Positions 46,593-54,815 of a stretch of 64,000 bases of DNA are shown here, piece after piece. Source of the DNA: Marinomonas sargassi (GTDB lineage: Bacteria > Pseudomonadota > Gammaproteobacteria > Pseudomonadales > Marinomonadaceae); contig NZ_JAOVZB010000003.1 of assembly GCF_025716875.1 (NCBI RefSeq), positions 124,001-188,000 of the forward strand, in the 5' to 3' direction. The notes beneath the pieces are model-generated. The model was not told the DNA's origin and ran no database searches. It saw only the letters and a list, made by a program, of their open reading frames with translations. Each line of letters begins with the position of its first letter. Positions within the stretch are counted from its first letter, which is position 1. A program made the position numbers and the translations under genes.

Positions 46593-47023
46593 AAAAATTA
46601 TTCGCAGTGCCAGTAGAGTCTAAAGAACAAATATCCTACCAAAAGGCCGTAGCCGCCTTGTTAATGGAAGTCATGTTAGCTGACCATGAAGTGGACCAAA
46701 GTGAAGAAGCAGAAATTAAAAAGTTCTTACTTGAGTCAACAGATCTTGGTGATGAAATCGATGCGCTTTATGAAGAAACCATAGCGGGAGTGGAAGAGGC
46801 TAATGACCTTTATCAATTTACTAGAGTGATTAACTCCGTTGCGTCTATTGAGCAAAAGATGGAGCTATTAAAGGGTCTATGGCGAGTAGCCTTAGCAGAC
46901 GATCATTTGGACTCCTATGAAGACCATAGAATACGACGAATCAGCGAATTACTTTTAATGCCCCATTCTGAATTTATCCAAGCTAAGTTGTTTGTTCAAA
47001 ACGAAGTAGCTCAAGAGAAATAG
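46577..47023 (+). CDS. TerB-like helical domain protein
   Basis: A 148-residue all-helical protein of the TerB/DUF533-like superfamily. Two acidic repeats are visible, LLMEVMLADHEVDQSEEAEI and LWRVALADDHLDSYEDHRI, each with Asp and Glu residues that bind metal in TerB. The rest of a tellurite resistance operon is missing, so this is probably a general member rather than tellurite resistance. It overlaps the upstream hypothetical gene. An imperfect hairpin (47071-47105) lies downstream. Confidence 0.88.
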   Translation: MFASLKKLFAVPVESKEQISYQKAVAALLMEVMLADHEVDQSEEAEIKKFLLESTDLGDEIDALYEETIAGVEEANDLYQFTRVINSVASIEQKMELLKGLWRVALADDHLDSYEDHRIRRISELLLMPHSEFIQAKLFVQNEVAQEK

Positions 47024-47199
47024 TGTTCCGGATCTAATTACATATTTCCAATATTTATTTGCAAGAGCTGCACACGCCTATTTCGTGAAAAATGAGATAG
47101 GTGTGTTAACTAGAAAATTCCTTTCATAAATACCACCTTTTACGAAAAAGGCTTGTTATCAAGCAGTTAATGGTGATTATATGTTGTCATTGCATCCGC

Positions 47200-47217
47200 T
47201 TAAATAATATTATTTAA
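47200..47217. promoter_or_regulatory. AT-rich 18-bp palindrome upstream of the anchored coiled-coil gene
   Basis: TTAAATAAT / ATTATTTAA is perfectly self-complementary and is bracketed by CCG and CGG. It lies 55 nt before the next ATG, a normal place for an operator. No regulator can be named. Confidence 0.4.
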
Positions 47218-47271
47218 CGGCTTACAAGTTAATTCTCCATAAATTTTGTTAATTGTGTATATGAGATTTTC

Positions 47272-48225
47272 ATGCGAAAAGATGATGACGTTGAGATTCC
47301 AAGTCTAACATTAGATCAAGATGAAGTTAGTGAAAGAAGGCCAAATAAAGCAGCACCTCAGCCTAGGGCAACACCTTCTCCTTCTAGGCCTGCTCATGCG
47401 CCCCCGGTAGCGCATAAAAAAACCAGCCTCGCAGGTATCTACATATTATTACTTCTGATTCTAGGAGCTTCAGGTGGTGCTGGCTATTGGCTGTGGGATC
47501 AAAACCAACAGCTGCGTAATGAGCTTTACGGTGCGAAAAGTGAAATTCAAAACCTAGACCATCAATTGCTTGCTGCTGATGTTTCGGCGAATAAGCAGGG
47601 TCAAACCATAGAAGAGACCTTAAAAATACACGATAGTGAAATTCGTAAACTTTGGGGTGTGGCTTATGATAGAAACAGAAAAGCCATTGCTGAGAATAAT
47701 GAAGTACTGGAATCCATTAATAAAAAGTTAGCCACTTTAAGTGATAATGTTTCAACTCAAGGTAAGCGTATCGCTATTCAAGCTGAAGCCTTTAATGAAG
47801 TGGAAGCTAACTATAATAAAATTCTACCAACCGTTAGTGCTATTGACCAAAAAGTCCAAGGAACTGAAATTGTTCTAGGTGAGCAAGCTAAGACCCTTGC
47901 TTCTATGGATGAAAAATTGACCGCACAAACTGGTTTAGTTGAAGTTCAATCTATTGATGCAGCTCGACTACAAAGTGCATTAGATAATATAAAAGGTGAG
48001 TTAACGGCACTGGAGTCTAAGTTGGCTTCTGTTGAAAGCAATGTTGCTAAAGAGGAAACTGCAGTGTTGCCGGCTGAAATGGCTAATATTCAGCAAACTC
48101 TGAGCAACCATGAAGATGCAATTCAATCCAATGACACTTTCAGAACGCAAGTGAATGCAGAGATCATTCGTTTACGTAAGCAAATTAATCAGTTTATTTT
48201 AGAGCAGCAATTAAACGCTGAATAA
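47272..48225 (+). CDS. Membrane-anchored coiled-coil protein
   Basis: A 317-residue single-pass protein. The first 55 residues are charged and proline-rich (cytoplasmic), followed by a membrane helix IYILLLLILGASGGAGYWLW and then an extended periplasmic coiled coil. It has a conserved-looking HDSEIRKLWGVAYDRNR segment near 120-136. No enzymatic motif is present. The topology resembles envelope scaffold or division-associated proteins, but I do not recognise a named family. It is monocistronic, ending in a strong terminator. Confidence 0.8.
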   Translation: MRKDDDVEIPSLTLDQDEVSERRPNKAAPQPRATPSPSRPAHAPPVAHKKTSLAGIYILLLLILGASGGAGYWLWDQNQQLRNELYGAKSEIQNLDHQLLAADVSANKQGQTIEETLKIHDSEIRKLWGVAYDRNRKAIAENNEVLESINKKLATLSDNVSTQGKRIAIQAEAFNEVEANYNKILPTVSAIDQKVQGTEIVLGEQAKTLASMDEKLTAQTGLVEVQSIDAARLQSALDNIKGELTALESKLASVESNVAKEETAVLPAEMANIQQTLSNHEDAIQSNDTFRTQVNAEIIRLRKQINQFILEQQLNAE

Positions 48226-48235
48226 CTCTTCTCTA

Positions 48236-48288
48236 AAAAGCCGCCATACAAATACGTTTGATGTATCTGTATGGCGGTTTTCTATTTT
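48236..48288 (+). terminator. Rho-independent terminator after the coiled-coil gene
   Basis: CCGCCATACA (48241-48250) pairs with TGTATGGCGG (48268-48277), extended by AATAC/GTAT, with A5 before and a TTTTCTATTTTT tract after. Confidence 0.85.
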
Positions 48289-48408
48289 TCTCACACATCA
48301 GTTTTTAATATCGATATACAAGAAAAGTCTATTTGAAAGTGTTTTTATAACTTTTGGATATGATATAGTGTGCCTATTACGAAATCCTTACAACAGAGAT
48401 GAGGAATT

Positions 48409-49314
48409 ATGACTGAGGAAAGATTAACTCACCTAAAACAGCTTGAAGCCGAGAGTATTCACATTATTCGTGAAGTGGCTGCTGAATTTGATAATCCAGT
48501 AATGCTGTACTCCATTGGTAAAGACTCAGCTGTAATGCTGCACCTTGCCATGAAAGCGTTTTACCCTGGTAAGCCGCCATTCCCTTTAATGCACGTTGAT
48601 ACGGGCTGGAAATTTAAGGAAATGATCAAGTTCCGTGATGAACTTGTTTCCAAGCTTGGTCTGGAGCTTATTGTTCATCAGAACCAAGAAGGCCTAGACC
48701 AAGGTGTAGGACCATTTACACATGGTAGCTCCAAGCATACTGATGTCATGAAAACCCAAGCTCTAAAGCAGGCTTTAGATAAATACGGTTTTGATGCAGC
48801 TTTCGGTGGTGCTCGTCGTGACGAAGAGAAATCTCGTGCGAAAGAGCGTGTTTACTCATTCCGTGATAAGCAGCACCGTTGGGATCCAAAAAACCAACGT
48901 CCAGAGCTGTGGAATATTTACAACGGCAAAGTAAATAAAGGTGAAAGCATTCGAGTTTTCCCTCTATCTAACTGGACTGAGCTAGATATCTGGCAATACA
49001 TCTATTTGGAAAGTATTCCAATTGTACCTCTATATTTCTCAGCAGAGCGTCCTGTTGTTGAGCGAGACGGCACGTTAATCATGGTAGATGATGAACGTAT
49101 GCCTCTAAACGGTGAAACGCCTGAAATGAAGTCTGTTCGTTTCAGAACTCTTGGTTGTTACCCATTAACAGGGGCTGTTGAGTCAGAAGCAGCGACCTTA
49201 CCTGAAATCATTCAGGAAATGCTATTAACAACCAGTTCTGAGCGTCAAGGCAGAATGATCGACCATGACTCATCTGGGTCAATGGAAGAAAAGAAAAAAC
49301 AAGGCTATTTCTAA
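48409..49314 (+). CDS. cysD: Sulfate adenylyltransferase subunit 2
   Basis: CysD is the catalytic subunit of ATP sulfurylase, converting sulfate and ATP to APS. At 301 residues it is standard. The PP-loop [14 protein letters not shown] (near 40-53), [15 protein letters not shown] and the [15 protein letters not shown] segment are present. GATGAGGA precedes the ATG. It is followed 14 nt later by cysN, its GTPase partner. Confidence 0.97.
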   Translation: MTEERLTHLKQLEAESIHIIREVAAEFDNPVMLYSIGKDSAVMLHLAMKAFYPGKPPFPLMHVDTGWKFKEMIKFRDELVSKLGLELIVHQNQEGLDQGVGPFTHGSSKHTDVMKTQALKQALDKYGFDAAFGGARRDEEKSRAKERVYSFRDKQHRWDPKNQRPELWNIYNGKVNKGESIRVFPLSNWTELDIWQYIYLESIPIVPLYFSAERPVVERDGTLIMVDDERMPLNGETPEMKSVRFRTLGCYPLTGAVESEAATLPEIIQEMLLTTSSERQGRMIDHDSSGSMEEKKKQGYF

Positions 49315-49328
49315 GTTTGGAGTAAAGA

Positions 49329-50942
49329 ATGTCTCATCAGTCAGAATTGATCAGCCAAGACATACTTGGCTACCTGAAACAGCATGAAGAAAAAGATCTG
49401 CTGCGCCTATTAACTTGTGGCAACGTGGATGATGGTAAAAGTACCCTTATTGGTCGTTTATTGCATGACTCTAAATTGATTTATGAAGATCATTTAGATG
49501 CAGTAAAACGTGATAGTAAAAAATCTGGTACGCAAGGTGAAGAAGTCGATCTAGCGCTTTTGGTAGATGGCTTACAAGCTGAGCGTGAGCAGGGTATTAC
49601 AATTGACGTAGCTTACCGTTATTTCTCTACTGAGAAGCGTAAGTTCATCATTGCTGATACACCTGGGCACGAACAATACACACGCAACATGGCAACAGGT
49701 GCTTCCACTTGTGACCTAGCCATTATCTTGATTGATGCCCGTTACGGTGTGCAAACACAAACTCGTCGTCACTCATACATTGCAGCCTTATTGGGTATTA
49801 AGCACGTGGTTGTGGCCGTTAACAAAATGGATTTGGTGGATTTCTCTGAAGAGAAGTTCAACGAGATTCAAGCGGATTACCTTGCCTTTGTTGAGCAGCT
49901 TGGCGACCGTAAACCTGGTGATATCCAGTTTGTTCCTATGTCTGCTTTACGTGGTGACAATGTTGTTAACGCATCAGAAAGTATGGCTTGGTACCAAGGT
50001 CAGCCTTTGATGGCTATCTTGGAAACAGTACAAATTAACCGTGATGTAAAACGCGATTCTTTCCGTTTACCGGTTCAATATGTTAACCGTCCTAACCTCG
50101 ACTTCCGTGGCTTTTCAGGAACCATTGCAGCAGGTGTTGTAAAACCGGGTGACAAGATTGTTGCTTTACCATCAGGTAAAACATCAAAAGTGGCTGAAAT
50201 CGTAACTTACGATGGCAACTTGTCATCTGCGAAAGCAGGACAGGCTGTTACTATCACGCTAGAAGATGAGATTGATATCAGCCGTGGTGACATGTTGTCG
50301 CACACTGATCAAGAACCATTGATCGCTTCAACACTGCGTGCATCTGTTGTTTGGATGGCGGATCAGCCATTAGTATCTGGCAAGCTTTACGACTTTAAAT
50401 TAGGCACTCAAACGGTACCGGGTAAAGTTCATCACTTTAACCACCGTGTTGATGTGAATACTTTAGAGCACAGTGATATTGAATCACTAGAGCTTAACGG
50501 TATTGGTGATTGTGTCATTCAATTTGATGCACCAGTAGCATTTGACGAATACCAAAACAGCCGTCTAACAGGTGCTCTGGTTATCATTGACCGCCTAACT
50601 AACGTAACTGTTGGTGCTGGTATGGTGGAAGAGGCTGTGGCTGATATCGATAGTGATACTGCTGTAACCGCTGAAGATCGTGCCGCTCGCCTTGGTCAGA
50701 AACCTGCTGTTATTGCTCTTTCTGCCGAAGCACTAGAAAAAGCAGAGTCATTAGAGCGTCAGCTTATTCGTCAAGGTATTGTTGCCTTAGTGAAAGCGGA
50801 TGCGACAGCCGAAGAAGCCAGCTTACTTCGTCAAACAGGTGTTGCTGTCTTAGTCTCTAATGCTGACATAGCAGACTCAGCAATTAACGAAACAGCGTTG
50901 AATGATGTTGTTGATTTGGTTATTGAAAACGTACGTTTATAG
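49329..50942 (+). CDS. cysN: Sulfate adenylyltransferase subunit 1 with a degenerate C-terminal extension
   Basis: CysN is the GTPase that drives APS formation by CysD. G motifs are [17 protein letters not shown] and NKMD, all intact, followed by two beta-barrel domains. The protein is 537 residues, longer than CysN of E. coli (475) but shorter than CysNC fusions (about 630). The last ~87 residues start with [12 protein letters not shown] and contain [14 protein letters not shown], which align by eye with the start of APS kinase but lack its P-loop. A separate CysC would be needed for PAPS; none is in this window. Confidence 0.95.
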   Translation: MSHQSELISQDILGYLKQHEEKDLLRLLTCGNVDDGKSTLIGRLLHDSKLIYEDHLDAVKRDSKKSGTQGEEVDLALLVDGLQAEREQGITIDVAYRYFSTEKRKFIIADTPGHEQYTRNMATGASTCDLAIILIDARYGVQTQTRRHSYIAALLGIKHVVVAVNKMDLVDFSEEKFNEIQADYLAFVEQLGDRKPGDIQFVPMSALRGDNVVNASESMAWYQGQPLMAILETVQINRDVKRDSFRLPVQYVNRPNLDFRGFSGTIAAGVVKPGDKIVALPSGKTSKVAEIVTYDGNLSSAKAGQAVTITLEDEIDISRGDMLSHTDQEPLIASTLRASVVWMADQPLVSGKLYDFKLGTQTVPGKVHHFNHRVDVNTLEHSDIESLELNGIGDCVIQFDAPVAFDEYQNSRLTGALVIIDRLTNVTVGAGMVEEAVADIDSDTAVTAEDRAARLGQKPAVIALSAEALEKAESLERQLIRQGIVALVKADATAEEASLLRQTGVAVLVSNADIADSAINETALNDVVDLVIENVRL

Positions 50943-50982
50943 TATTGTTCTATAAAAGCTTTATTTTATAAATAGCCATATT

Positions 50983-51020
50983 AAAAAGGCCATAGCATTT
51001 GTATGTTATGGCCTTTTTTT
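50983..51020 (+). terminator. Rho-independent terminator after cysN
   Basis: AAAAAGGCCATAGCA pairs with TGTTATGGCCTTTTT (one G-T pair) across a short loop, ending in T7. It isolates cysDN from the orphan gene downstream. Confidence 0.88.
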
Positions 51021-51189
51021 ACTTTTGCACTACACATACTAGGATGGTAAAAGCTGCTAAATAATCCTATTTATGCTGTATGCCGTTAACTTTTTGAATA
51101 TGTCCTCTTTAATTACCTATCAACAAGAAGAATGGACGCTAATTATAGAATGTGAAAGACTCTAACCATATAAATTGTGACGCTAAGGT

Positions 51190-51675
51190 ATGGCACTCAC
51201 CATGTTCAATGCAGTTAAATTAGGTTATGAAAAAATATCGATTAGGTTTTTAAAGTTTTTCTTATTTTTTGCTTTAACTAGCTTTACGAATAATTTCGTA
51301 AGCACTCCAGAACAATCAGAGATCAGTAAAAATTACGAGAAATATTATGAAGAGATAAAACGCCAAGAACTATCTCAGCTTGAATTTGAATATTTAATTA
51401 AAAAAAGTGATGAGTATTTGGACTATGAACATAGTAAAAAAGTCACTTCTAGTGAAATAGCTTACTCTGTTCAAGTGAAAATAATATTTTTCCTATCGTG
51501 GTTTGTGTTTTTTACCTATCTTTCAAAGCGTTATAAATATCAAAAAATTGATTTTCTTGTGTCTATAGGTGCTATTTTCTTAGGTGGTATCATTTTCTTA
51601 AGCTTACTGGAAATAGCTTTATATATAATTTTTACAGGGGGATCTATGTTGGTTTTCTGTAGAAAGCGAAATTAA
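51190..51675 (+). CDS. AT-rich hypothetical membrane protein
   Basis: A 161-residue protein with an N-terminal hydrophobic segment, a charged middle (about 40-90) rich in Glu, Lys and Tyr, and two or three hydrophobic helices at the end. No motif is recognised. Codons are far more AT-rich than in neighbours, with many ATA, TTT and AAA. AAGG sits only 1 nt before the ATG, so the ATG at 51202 (13 nt away) or a nearby start may be used. It is isolated between the cysN terminator and convergent truC. It may be a recent acquisition or not expressed. Confidence 0.5.
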   Translation: MALTMFNAVKLGYEKISIRFLKFFLFFALTSFTNNFVSTPEQSEISKNYEKYYEEIKRQELSQLEFEYLIKKSDEYLDYEHSKKVTSSEIAYSVQVKIIFFLSWFVFFTYLSKRYKYQKIDFLVSIGAIFLGGIIFLSLLEIALYIIFTGGSMLVFCRKRN

Positions 51676-51737
51676 AAGTCCCCATAGATAGCGTGAAATA
51701 CGTATAGTATGCGCTCTTTGTTAGGCTGAAGGATATC

Positions 51738-51788
51738 ATGACCCTAACATCTTGGTTTAATAAACCACATGAATACATTTCTTTATAG
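51738..51788 (+). other. Possible 16-codon ORF in a hairpin context
   Basis: ATG at 51738 opens a 16-residue reading frame (MTLTSWFNKPHEYISL) ending at a TAG. GAAGGA lies 5 nt upstream. Arms TGTTAGG (51719-51725) and CCTAACA (51743-51749) would place the ribosome site and start codon in a loop. It could be a small protein, a gene remnant, or chance. Confidence 0.25.
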
Positions 51789-51793
51789 AACGC

Positions 51794-52519
51794 TCACTGG
51801 AGGTAGGGTGCTAGCTTGCCTAAGATAGTGTATATCTTATGATCGAAAGGGGCTTCAACTGTTAAAATTTCATTTGTCTTTGGGTGAGTGAACTGCAATT
51901 CTGAAGCATGCAGCATTAATCTAAAGTCATCTGGCCATAGTTCTTTTACTACCTTGTTGATGTGGCGGCAACCGTAACAAGAATCCCCAACCAAAGGGTT
52001 ATAGGTATGCTTAAAGTGTCGTCGAATCTGATGCTTTCTACCTTGTTTAGGTCGAACTTCTAGCCAACTTAAACGCATACTTGAATATCGACTTACAGCA
52101 ACAGGTAACTCATAACGAGCAAGGCGAGTGAAGTGCGTTTCAGCATCTTTTTCAGTCCCTTCAATTTTGAATCTTGAACGACCTTTCTGCTCGTTGAGTT
52201 TTGCTAGCGGGTAATTTATTACGCCGCTTGGCTCACTAAAGCCTCGTACCAAACAATGGTAGGTTTTGTTAGTTTCCGATTCCATAAATTGCTGTGAAAG
52301 CTGTCTTGCTATATCCGGTGTAAAGGCCATTATCAATACACCAGAGGTTCCTCTATCCAAGCGATGAACAGGAAACACCCATCTTCCTGTTTGGTCCCTC
52401 AAGCGCTGTACAACAGCATCTTCTTCCTCTTTCGCTAGGTGAGTTCTATGAACTAAAAGCCCAGCAGGTTTATTAACAGCCACTAAGTATTCATCTTGAT
52501 ATAAAATTTCTAATGACAT
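51794..52519 (-). CDS. truC: tRNA pseudouridine(65) synthase TruC
   Basis: A 241-residue RluA-family pseudouridine synthase. The catalytic aspartate is in HRLDRGTSGVL, and the start EILYQDEYLVAVNKPAGLLVH matches E. coli TruC. TruC modifies U65 of certain tRNAs. The family member could be confused with RluC/RluD, but the short length and absence of an S4 domain favour TruC. It follows the dehydrogenase gene by 1 nt on the same strand. Confidence 0.92.
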   Translation of the reverse strand: MSLEILYQDEYLVAVNKPAGLLVHRTHLAKEEEDAVVQRLRDQTGRWVFPVHRLDRGTSGVLIMAFTPDIARQLSQQFMESETNKTYHCLVRGFSEPSGVINYPLAKLNEQKGRSRFKIEGTEKDAETHFTRLARYELPVAVSRYSSMRLSWLEVRPKQGRKHQIRRHFKHTYNPLVGDSCYGCRHINKVVKELWPDDFRLMLHASELQFTHPKTNEILTVEAPFDHKIYTILGKLAPYLQ

Positions 52520-52520
52520 G

Positions 52521-53465
52521 TTATTTATTGTTCAAACCATCTATGAAGGTAGTGATCTTCGCGGTGGCAATGTCCACAAGTTTTTGCATAGCTTCATTAC
52601 TGGCCCAAGCAACATGTGGGGTAAGTAAGAAGTTTGGAAGTTGACTCAGCTTCTGCAATGGGTGGTCTAAAGGCATAGGCTCTTGTGTAGCAACATCAAA
52701 CGCTGCACCTGCGATTTGTTTATTCTGAAGTGCCCCTAAGAGAGCTTCCTCATTTACTATTCCACCGCGACTGATATTTAGAAGTATTGAATTCGATTTC
52801 ATGAGGTCAAATTGAGCTTTACCAATCAGGTTTGTCGTCTCTTCAGTCAAAGTGCAGTGCAAGCTAATCACATCGGCTTGCGGCAATGCACTTTCAAAAG
52901 GGACATAACCGTCACGAATCGTTTCCGCACCTTTACGCTCTGCAAAAATGACTTCCATTCCGAATGCTTCTGCAATATTAGCAACCCGTTTTCCTAATGA
53001 ACCACCACCTATAATTACCATGGTGGTACTAGACAAATCTTGTATTGGGTAATCAAGGAAGCAAAAGTGCTCTGATGATGCCCATTTACCGTTTTCCACG
53101 TCCTGCGTGTAGGAAAACAAATTACGGCGTAAGGCCAGTAGCATAGAAAAGGTGTGTTCAGGAACCGTAATAGTGGAATAACCTTCAACGTTTTGTACTT
53201 TGATATTGTTCCGCTCACATGCGGCTTTATCAACATTGTTCGTGCCAGTAGCCATAACTTGCACTAGTTGTAAGTTAGTCGCTTGGTTCAGGGAGCCCTC
53301 ATTTAGTAAAATTTTATTGGATAGGACGATATGAGCGTCTTTAATTCTCTCAGCTACTTCTTCTGGTTGGGTATTTTCATACTCAACGAATTCAGTGACC
53401 TTATTAGATAGTCTAATTTTGATGCTTTCAGGAAAGGATCCTCGATCTAAAAAAACCGCTTTCAT
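52521..53465 (-). CDS. D-isomer-specific 2-hydroxyacid dehydrogenase
   Basis: A 314-residue NAD(P)-dependent dehydrogenase. The cofactor motif GGGSLGKRVANIAEAFG is central; the catalytic Arg is in NISRGGIVNE, Glu in ATQEPMPLDHPL, and His in LTPHVAWAS. The closest function by pattern is glycerate or hydroxypyruvate reductase, but substrate cannot be fixed from sequence alone. Its start overlaps the tesA stop by 1 nt, so tesA, this gene and truC form one minus-strand unit. Confidence 0.9.
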   Translation of the reverse strand: MKAVFLDRGSFPESIKIRLSNKVTEFVEYENTQPEEVAERIKDAHIVLSNKILLNEGSLNQATNLQLVQVMATGTNNVDKAACERNNIKVQNVEGYSTITVPEHTFSMLLALRRNLFSYTQDVENGKWASSEHFCFLDYPIQDLSSTTMVIIGGGSLGKRVANIAEAFGMEVIFAERKGAETIRDGYVPFESALPQADVISLHCTLTEETTNLIGKAQFDLMKSNSILLNISRGGIVNEEALLGALQNKQIAGAAFDVATQEPMPLDHPLQKLSQLPNFLLTPHVAWASNEAMQKLVDIATAKITTFIDGLNNK

Positions 53466-54103
53466 TATTTCTCCTTATTTTTATCTAATAATTTTTCTAC
53501 GTAAGGCTGTATATTCTTAAGCACTACGATTTGTCCATTTTTATTTGGGTGAAGGCCATCGCTAAGCATTAGGGTTTTATCTAAAGCAACATCTTTTAGC
53601 ATGAATGGCATATAGAGTAGCTGATATTTATCAGCAATGGTTTGGTAAAGATTGAAAAACATTTGGGTGTAACGTCTGCCATAGTTTTGCGGTATCTGAT
53701 TACCAACAAGTAATACTGCAGCACCTTGATTATGAGCTGATTCGACCATGTTTTCTAAATTCAAAGTGGTCTGATCAAGTGGGTAACCACGTAAAGCATC
53801 ATTAGCACCAAGCTCAAGAATAACCCAGCGCGGTTGGTGGTTTTCTAGTAAAGCAGTGAAGCGAGAAAGTCCTCCTTGGGTTGTTTCGCCACTTACACTG
53901 GCGTTAATGACCTTCACCTCTGGGTAAGACGTTGTAAGCTGTTTTTCAAGTAAGCTCACCCAGCCATCTTGTTGAGGTAAGTTATAGGCCGCACTTAGAC
54001 TATCGCCCATTACTAATAGTGTGGTGGAAGTGGCATTGGCACTGGCACTGGTGGCAAAGATAAAAAGAGAACATAGAATCAGTAAAGTTTTTTTAATAAA
54101 CAT
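53465..54103 (-). CDS. tesA: Periplasmic acyl-CoA thioesterase / lysophospholipase L1 (SGNH hydrolase)
   Basis: A 212-residue SGNH/GDSL hydrolase with a cleavable signal peptide (about 23 residues, ending in Ala-rich sequence). Block I is GDSLSAAY, block III GAND, and block V DGLHPN, giving a complete Ser-Asp-His triad. TesA hydrolyses thioesters and lysophospholipids in the periplasm. The divergent pairing with ybbA-ybbP is the same as in E. coli. Only 28 nt separate the two start codons, so the promoters must overlap. Confidence 0.95.
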   Translation of the reverse strand: MFIKKTLLILCSLFIFATSASANATSTTLLVMGDSLSAAYNLPQQDGWVSLLEKQLTTSYPEVKVINASVSGETTQGGLSRFTALLENHQPRWVILELGANDALRGYPLDQTTLNLENMVESAHNQGAAVLLVGNQIPQNYGRRYTQMFFNLYQTIADKYQLLYMPFMLKDVALDKTLMLSDGLHPNKNGQIVVLKNIQPYVEKLLDKNKEK

Positions 54104-54131
54104 ATATAACCTTATTTAGAGAAAAGTCAGC

Positions 54132-54815
54132 ATGACAAAAAATACAGCAATTAAAGTATCTAATTTAACTCACACTGTGACATCAAATACAGGGGATTTG
54201 ACCATATTGAAAGGAATAAATATGGAAGTTATGGAAAGTGAGTCTGTGGCTATTGTCGGTTCTTCTGGGTCTGGTAAGTCGACCTTGTTGGGGTTGCTTG
54301 CAGGTTTAGATGTGAATACATCTGGTGACATTACTATCTATGACCTACCTTTCTCCAACCAAAGTGAAGAGCAACGCGCTTTGATGAGAGGAGAATATGT
54401 GGGCTTTGTTTTCCAGTCTTTTCACCTCTTACCTAGCTTACAGGCAATTGAGAACGTCATGCTGCCTGCTGAGCTTAAAGGCGATAAAGAGGCTCGTAAA
54501 AAAGCTGAAGAGCTGTTGGATAAAGTGGGCCTATCCCATCGTTTAACCCATTACCCGAATCAATTGTCTGGAGGCGAGCAGCAACGAGTTGCTATCGCAA
54601 GAGCCTTCGCCTCTCAACCAAAAATTTTGTTTGCTGACGAGCCGACGGGGAATCTTGATGAGGCGAATGGCAAGTTAATTGTCGATTTACTGTTTGATCT
54701 TAATAAGTCCCAAGGAACGACTCTGGTGATGGTGACCCATGATAATGAACTGGCCAAAATGTGTGATCGCCAACTGGTTATGTCTGCAGGTCAACTAACG
54801 GAAAAAACATCATGA
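54132..54815 (+). CDS. ybbA: ABC transporter ATPase YbbA
   Basis: A 227-residue ATPase of the MacB/LolD class. Walker A GSSGSGKST, signature LSGGEQQR and Walker B LFADEPTGNLD are present. It partners the large FtsX-like permease YbbP, whose start overlaps its stop by 4 nt. The substrate of YbbA-YbbP is unknown; lipid or hydrophobic compound extraction has been suggested because of the fixed linkage to tesA. It is distinct from lolD at 13.8 kb. Confidence 0.93.
   Translation: MTKNTAIKVSNLTHTVTSNTGDLTILKGINMEVMESESVAIVGSSGSGKSTLLGLLAGLDVNTSGDITIYDLPFSNQSEEQRALMRGEYVGFVFQSFHLLPSLQAIENVMLPAELKGDKEARKKAEELLDKVGLSHRLTHYPNQLSGGEQQRVAIARAFASQPKILFADEPTGNLDEANGKLIVDLLFDLNKSQGTTLVMVTHDNELAKMCDRQLVMSAGQLTEKTS

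Noticed and set aside
46577-47023. Tellurite resistance operon
   Set aside because: Only one TerB-like domain protein is present; terC, terD/E/Z and terA are absent.
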